Positions 8,136-10,890 of a DNA stretch of 10,890 nucleotides are shown piece by piece (the first letter of the stretch is position 1; each line of letters begins with the position of its first letter). The notes below the pieces were generated by a model that was not told the DNA's origin, searched no databases, and saw nothing but the letters and a program-made list of their open reading frames with translations. Source of the DNA: DATJPR01 sp035506295 (GTDB taxonomy: Bacteria; Bacteroidota; Ignavibacteria; UBA10030; UBA6906). Location of the stretch: NCBI GenBank assembly GCA_035506295.1, contig DATJPR010000271.1:1-10890 (forward strand), in the 5' to 3' direction. The translations under genes were made by a program, and so were the position numbers.

Positions 8136-8226
8136 TATCCCGGATGCACACAGGTCCATAGAATACCTCATTGTGCTCGAGAGATTTGCAGGCCTCCTTT
8201 TCAAATCGTTCAGGTACAATTCCCCC

Positions 8227-9387
8227 ATGGAACAACGGGTTCTTACGACCGACGAAGAGTTTGAAGCGCTGCGTCCGGATTGGAACGCATTGCATGAGGA
8301 CGGACGAGGCACTCCCTACCAGGCGTTCGACTGGCTCTTCTCCTGGTGGAAGGTGTATCGCGATCTCGTCCGGATGCGGCTGCTGGTCCTGAGGGATCGC
8401 GACCGGCTTTGCGGAGTCGTCCCGCTCTTCATCGAAACGAAAAAAGTTGCCGGTTTTTCTCTTCGCCGTCTCCGGATGATGGGGGAACTGGAAATCTCCG
8501 GCTCGTATGAGCCGCTGTGCCTCGATCATTGCACAAACGATGTGGCCGGTGCCTCGGCGGAACTCATCACGCAACTCCTGAAGAATCGGGAAGTCGACGT
8601 CGCCGACTTTCATCACTTTTCTTCCGATTCTCCGGTATTCAAGAAACTCGCGGACGAGGCGAAGAAAAAGGAACTTCTCGTGCGCACGGAATCCCGGAGC
8701 GTGGTCCGTCTCGTGTTGAGACCAGCCTCGGATTGGCGTGCCTACGCCCTCACGCTCTCCCGACACGACCGCCAACTCAGGTCCAAATATGAAAGGAAGC
8801 TGTTCAGCAGCGGGGTCGAACTCGAGAAAATCGATGGCTGTGACAATGAGGCAATGTTTCAGGATTTCGTGCAGCTGCATTCGCGCGCGATGGCCGCCCG
8901 TTCCGTCGCAGGGCATTTCGCTTCAAAGGCACACTACGGTGAGTTCCTGAAAGTGATTTCAAGCACGTCAAGCCCTACCGTCCAACCCCGATGGTTCTTT
9001 TTGAAAAAGGACGGTGAGCGTTTTGCAGCCATCCTGGCTTTCTACAGCCACAAGTATTGCAGCATTTATCTCACAGGCAGGAACCCGGACCACGAGCTTG
9101 CTCGATATAGTCCCGGGATCGTGTTGATGAACATGGTTATCCGCGACGCAATCGAAGGCGGTTACACAACGATTGATCTGGGGGAGGGGGGGACGCCGTA
9201 CAAGTTCACCCTGGGGGCGGAGGATGAAGGCTTTGGACGCCTGACGATCGCTCGCAGACACATCTCACCTTTCACAATCATGCCCTACTTCATTCTCCTC
9301 GCATTCCATCGATCAGCACTGTGGAAAAACTACGTGGAACCGACGGTTCAGCGATGGCGAAACAGCCAGTCTACGCGGAAAGGGTAG
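8227..9387 (+). CDS. GNAT-fold acyltransferase, CelD/BcsL (Acetyltransf_6) family
   Basis: The 386-residue protein has the layout of the Acetyltransf_6 (BioF2-like) GNAT family, whose members acylate extracellular polysaccharides or, in FemABX relatives, transfer amino acids. Residues 19-41 (W19, PYQAFDWLFSWW) match the usual N-terminal PFQs..W...WW signature; residues about 50-68 (LLVLRDRDRLCGVVPLFI) form the first core strands. The C-terminal half carries the second GNAT-like lobe, with YSPG (294-297) and DLGEGGTPYK (317-326), both strongly conserved in this family and linked to acyl-donor binding. No signal peptide is visible, so it is cytoplasmic or loosely membrane-associated. A GTG at 8173 in the same frame would add 18 residues; the ATG is preferred because family homology begins just after it. 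Its neighbours are nucleotide-sugar genes, so it most likely modifies a surface glycan, but acyl donor and acceptor are unknown. Confidence 0.8.
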   Translation: MEQRVLTTDEEFEALRPDWNALHEDGRGTPYQAFDWLFSWWKVYRDLVRMRLLVLRDRDRLCGVVPLFIETKKVAGFSLRRLRMMGELEISGSYEPLCLDHCTNDVAGASAELITQLLKNREVDVADFHHFSSDSPVFKKLADEAKKKELLVRTESRSVVRLVLRPASDWRAYALTLSRHDRQLRSKYERKLFSSGVELEKIDGCDNEAMFQDFVQLHSRAMAARSVAGHFASKAHYGEFLKVISSTSSPTVQPRWFFLKKDGERFAAILAFYSHKYCSIYLTGRNPDHELARYSPGIVLMNMVIRDAIEGGYTTIDLGEGGTPYKFTLGAEDEGFGRLTIARRHISPFTIMPYFILLAFHRSALWKNYVEPTVQRWRNSQSTRKG

Positions 9388-9397
9388 GGGCAGTTCG

Positions 9398-9428
9398 TTG
9401 ATTCTTCCCGTCTAAAAGCGTATCTTAA
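9398..9428 (+). promoter_or_regulatory. Likely promoter for the RmlC-like / rmlB pair
   Basis: TTG at 9398-9400 is followed after 20 bases by TATCTTAA at 9421-9428, matching TAnnTT of the Bacteroidota -7 box but not its last two bases. A second box, TAGCTTTA (9430-9437), lies immediately downstream but has a 29-base gap to the TTG. Spacing equals that of the other two good promoters in the window. The leader to the ATG at 9532 would be about 95 bases. Confidence 0.4.
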
Positions 9429-9437
9429 ATAGCTTTA

Positions 9438-9455
9438 GCGAAAATGCCCTTTCGC
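9438..9455 (+). other. Small hairpin in the leader of the RmlC-like gene
   Basis: GCGAAA (9438-9443) pairs perfectly with TTTCGC (9450-9455) across a 6-base loop ATGCCC. It lies just downstream of the predicted promoter, within the untranslated leader, and has no T-run after it, so it is not a terminator. It could stabilise the transcript's 5' end or be chance. Confidence 0.25.
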
Positions 9456-9531
9456 AAGGCGTAACGACCTCGTTGAATGCGTGAGCCCCCGGGTTCACTC
9501 CATTTTCCTCCACAGCAGAAAGTGCGGACCG

Positions 9532-10005
9532 ATGTTCTCCAAAGGGAAGATCCATGACGTTGTCGTACGAGATCTCGTGAAGTACGTAGATGAGCGTGGA
9601 TGGCTGACCGAGCTGTATCGCAAAGATGAGCTCGATCCTCGATTCCTTCCCGTCATGACCTATATTTCCGTGACCCTTCCTGGGGTTGCGCGCGGCCCGC
9701 ATGAGCATGTCGATCAATCCGACAACTTCGGCTTCATCGGCCCTTCTGATTTCAAGGTGTATCTTTGGGACAACCGTCCGGCATCCCCGACGTATCGGGT
9801 CAAACAGGTGATTTTTGCGGGTGAAGATGCGCCGCGCTCCCTCATCATCCCGCCGGGCGTCGTTCATGCCTATAAGAACGTCGGTGGCAAACCGGGGATG
9901 GTCGTAAACCTCCCGAACCGTCTGTATGCCGGCGAGCAGAAGAAGCAGCCGGTGGACGAAATCCGCCACGAAGGCGACCCCACTTCCCCCTTCCTCTTGG
10001 ACTAG
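9532..10005 (+). CDS. Short RmlC-family cupin (dTDP-4-dehydrorhamnose 3,5-epimerase-like)
   Basis: The 157-residue protein belongs to the dTDP-4-dehydrorhamnose 3,5-epimerase (RmlC, COG1898) cupin family, which epimerises dTDP-4-keto-6-deoxyhexoses in the cytoplasm. Supporting motifs are VVVRDLVKYVDERGWLTEL near the start (residues 10-28), ARGPHEH (53-59) holding the conserved histidine H57, FKVYLWDNR (74-82) and IPPGVVHAYKN (106-116). A GTG at 9481 in the same frame would add 17 unrelated residues; the ATG is chosen because family homology starts there. It is shorter than classical RmlC (about 180 residues) and has RGPHEH where E. coli RmlC has RGLHYQ. It therefore belongs to a divergent short subgroup and could act as a 3-epimerase, a ketoisomerase-like cupin or a non-rhamnose enzyme. 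It ends one base before the rmlB start, so both are co-transcribed and should share the dTDP-4-keto-6-deoxyglucose intermediate. Confidence 0.8.
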   Translation: MFSKGKIHDVVVRDLVKYVDERGWLTELYRKDELDPRFLPVMTYISVTLPGVARGPHEHVDQSDNFGFIGPSDFKVYLWDNRPASPTYRVKQVIFAGEDAPRSLIIPPGVVHAYKNVGGKPGMVVNLPNRLYAGEQKKQPVDEIRHEGDPTSPFLLD

Positions 10006-10006
10006 C

Positions 10007-10890
10007 ATGAAGGCCATTCTCGTTACGGGTGGTGCCGGGTTCATCGGCTCGAATTTTATCCACCATCTTCTGCGCGCGCATCCTGGGATTCAGATCGTCA
10101 ACTATGACGTTCTCACCTACGCGGGGAATCTTGAGAACCTGGAGGATGTCGCGGATGACCAGCGTTACCGGTTTGTCCGGGGTGACATCTGCGATTCCGA
10201 AGCGGTGCTTGGTGCTCTCAAGAAGTATTCGGTGGACACGATCGTGCACTTTGCCGCCGAATCGCATGTGGACAGAAGCATCCTTGGTGCATCAGTCTTC
10301 GTCAAGACGAACGTCCTCGGAACACAAGTTCTCCTCGATGCCGCAAAAGCGACGGGCATCGAGCGATTCGTCCACGTTTCGACGGACGAGGTGTACGGCT
10401 CGCTCGGACCGAACGGGAAATTCACCGAGGCGACCCCTCTGCACCCCAACAGCCCGTATTCCGCAAGCAAGGCCGGCTCGGACATGCTTGCGCTGGCGTA
10501 TTACCACACCTTCGGACTGCCGGTGGTGGTGACGCGTTGCTCGAACAACTACGGGCCCTATCAGTTCCCCGAGAAGCTCATCCCGCTGATGATCATCAAC
10601 GCCATGAACGACAAGCCGCTTCCGGTGTACGGGGACGGCCTGAACATCCGTGATTGGCTCCATGTGGGCGATCATTGCTCGGCGATCGACACAGTGATGC
10701 AACGGGGGAGGCTTGGCGAAGTGTATAACATTGGGGGGAACAACGAGTGGAAGAACATTGACATCGTCAATCTGATCCTCAAGCATCTTGGGAAGCCTCA
10801 ATCGTTGATCACGTACGTGAAGGACCGACCCGGGCACGATCGACGCTACGCAATGGATGCGACGAAAATCCGTCTCGAACTTGGCTGGAC
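10007..10890 (+). CDS. rmlB: dTDP-glucose 4,6-dehydratase RmlB, cut by window edge
   Basis: From ATG at 10007 the frame stays open for 294 codons to the right edge. The protein is an extended short-chain dehydrogenase/reductase that converts dTDP-glucose to dTDP-4-keto-6-deoxyglucose with bound NAD+, the first dedicated step toward dTDP-rhamnose and other deoxysugars. Visible hallmarks are the Rossmann motif TGGAGFIGSN (residues 7-16), FAAESHVDRS (82-91), the catalytic STDEVYGS (125-132, with D127 and E128), the active-site YSASK (151-155) and CSNNYGPYQFPEKLIP followed by GDGLNIRDWLHV. These together are diagnostic for RmlB rather than UDP-sugar epimerases. About 40-50 C-terminal residues are missing. 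It starts one base after the stop of the RmlC-like gene, so it needs no promoter of its own. Other dTDP-sugar genes probably follow outside the window. Confidence 0.95.
   Translation, partial: MKAILVTGGAGFIGSNFIHHLLRAHPGIQIVNYDVLTYAGNLENLEDVADDQRYRFVRGDICDSEAVLGALKKYSVDTIVHFAAESHVDRSILGASVFVKTNVLGTQVLLDAAKATGIERFVHVSTDEVYGSLGPNGKFTEATPLHPNSPYSASKAGSDMLALAYYHTFGLPVVVTRCSNNYGPYQFPEKLIPLMIINAMNDKPLPVYGDGLNIRDWLHVGDHCSAIDTVMQRGRLGEVYNIGGNNEWKNIDIVNLILKHLGKPQSLITYVKDRPGHDRRYAMDATKIRLELGW

Noticed and set aside
8186..8220. TTGCAG...TACAAT as a promoter of the acyltransferase gene
   Set aside because: Spacing is too long (23 bases as a sigma70 pair) and the TACAAT box sits only a few bases before the start codon.
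8056..8916. Open frame of 286 codons on the minus strand
   Set aside because: It overlaps the acyltransferase gene antisense; its sequence shows no domain and the plus-strand frame carries YSPG and DLGEGG motifs.
9388..9420. Terminator after the acyltransferase gene
   Set aside because: The GGGTAGGGG / CTTCCCG stretch does not form a stable perfect stem.

Overview
The window looks like chromosomal DNA from a moderately GC-rich bacterium of the Bacteroidota/Chlorobiota/Ignavibacteria (FCB) group. Two kinds of evidence agree. Two large secreted proteins end in the type A sorting domain of the type IX secretion system (T9SS), with the motif QNYPNPFNP that is especially common in Ignavibacteria-like genomes. 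Upstream of genes there are Bacteroidota-type promoters (TTG, 20 bases, TAnnTTTG-like). No species can be named from the sequence alone.

Layout: (1) bases 1-715, minus strand, the N-terminal 238 residues of a family 2 glycosyltransferase running off the left edge. (2) bases 716-1043, a divergent intergenic region with a good promoter for the glycosyltransferase. (3) bases 1044-3944 and 4236-8036, two tandem paralogues of a secreted, multi-domain protein with a DUF4091/GH123-like glycosidase region, an Ig-like domain, a CBM4/9-like carbohydrate-binding domain and a T9SS sorting domain. The second copy also carries three fibronectin-III-like repeats. A strong intrinsic terminator and a near-consensus promoter lie between them, so they are probably separate transcription units. 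(4) bases 8227-9387, a GNAT-fold acetyltransferase of the CelD/BcsL (Acetyltransf_6) type. (5) bases 9532-10005 and 10007-10890, a short RmlC-family cupin and, one base later, dTDP-glucose 4,6-dehydratase (rmlB), cut by the right edge.

Taken together this is part of a surface or extracellular polysaccharide region. Nucleotide-sugar enzymes (RmlC-like, RmlB), a glycosyltransferase and an acyltransferase would make and decorate a deoxysugar-containing glycan. The two T9SS-exported GH123-like proteins act outside the cell, binding and perhaps trimming amino-sugar glycans, either the cell's own or foreign ones. That link is inference from neighbourhood; the protein family calls rest on visible motifs.

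I found no tRNA, rRNA, CRISPR array, insertion sequence or broken gene. The most notable points are the tandem multi-domain GH123-like pair with domain gain in the second copy, the repeated promoter layout, and the short cupin with an RGPHEH motif in place of the classical RmlC RGLHYQ.
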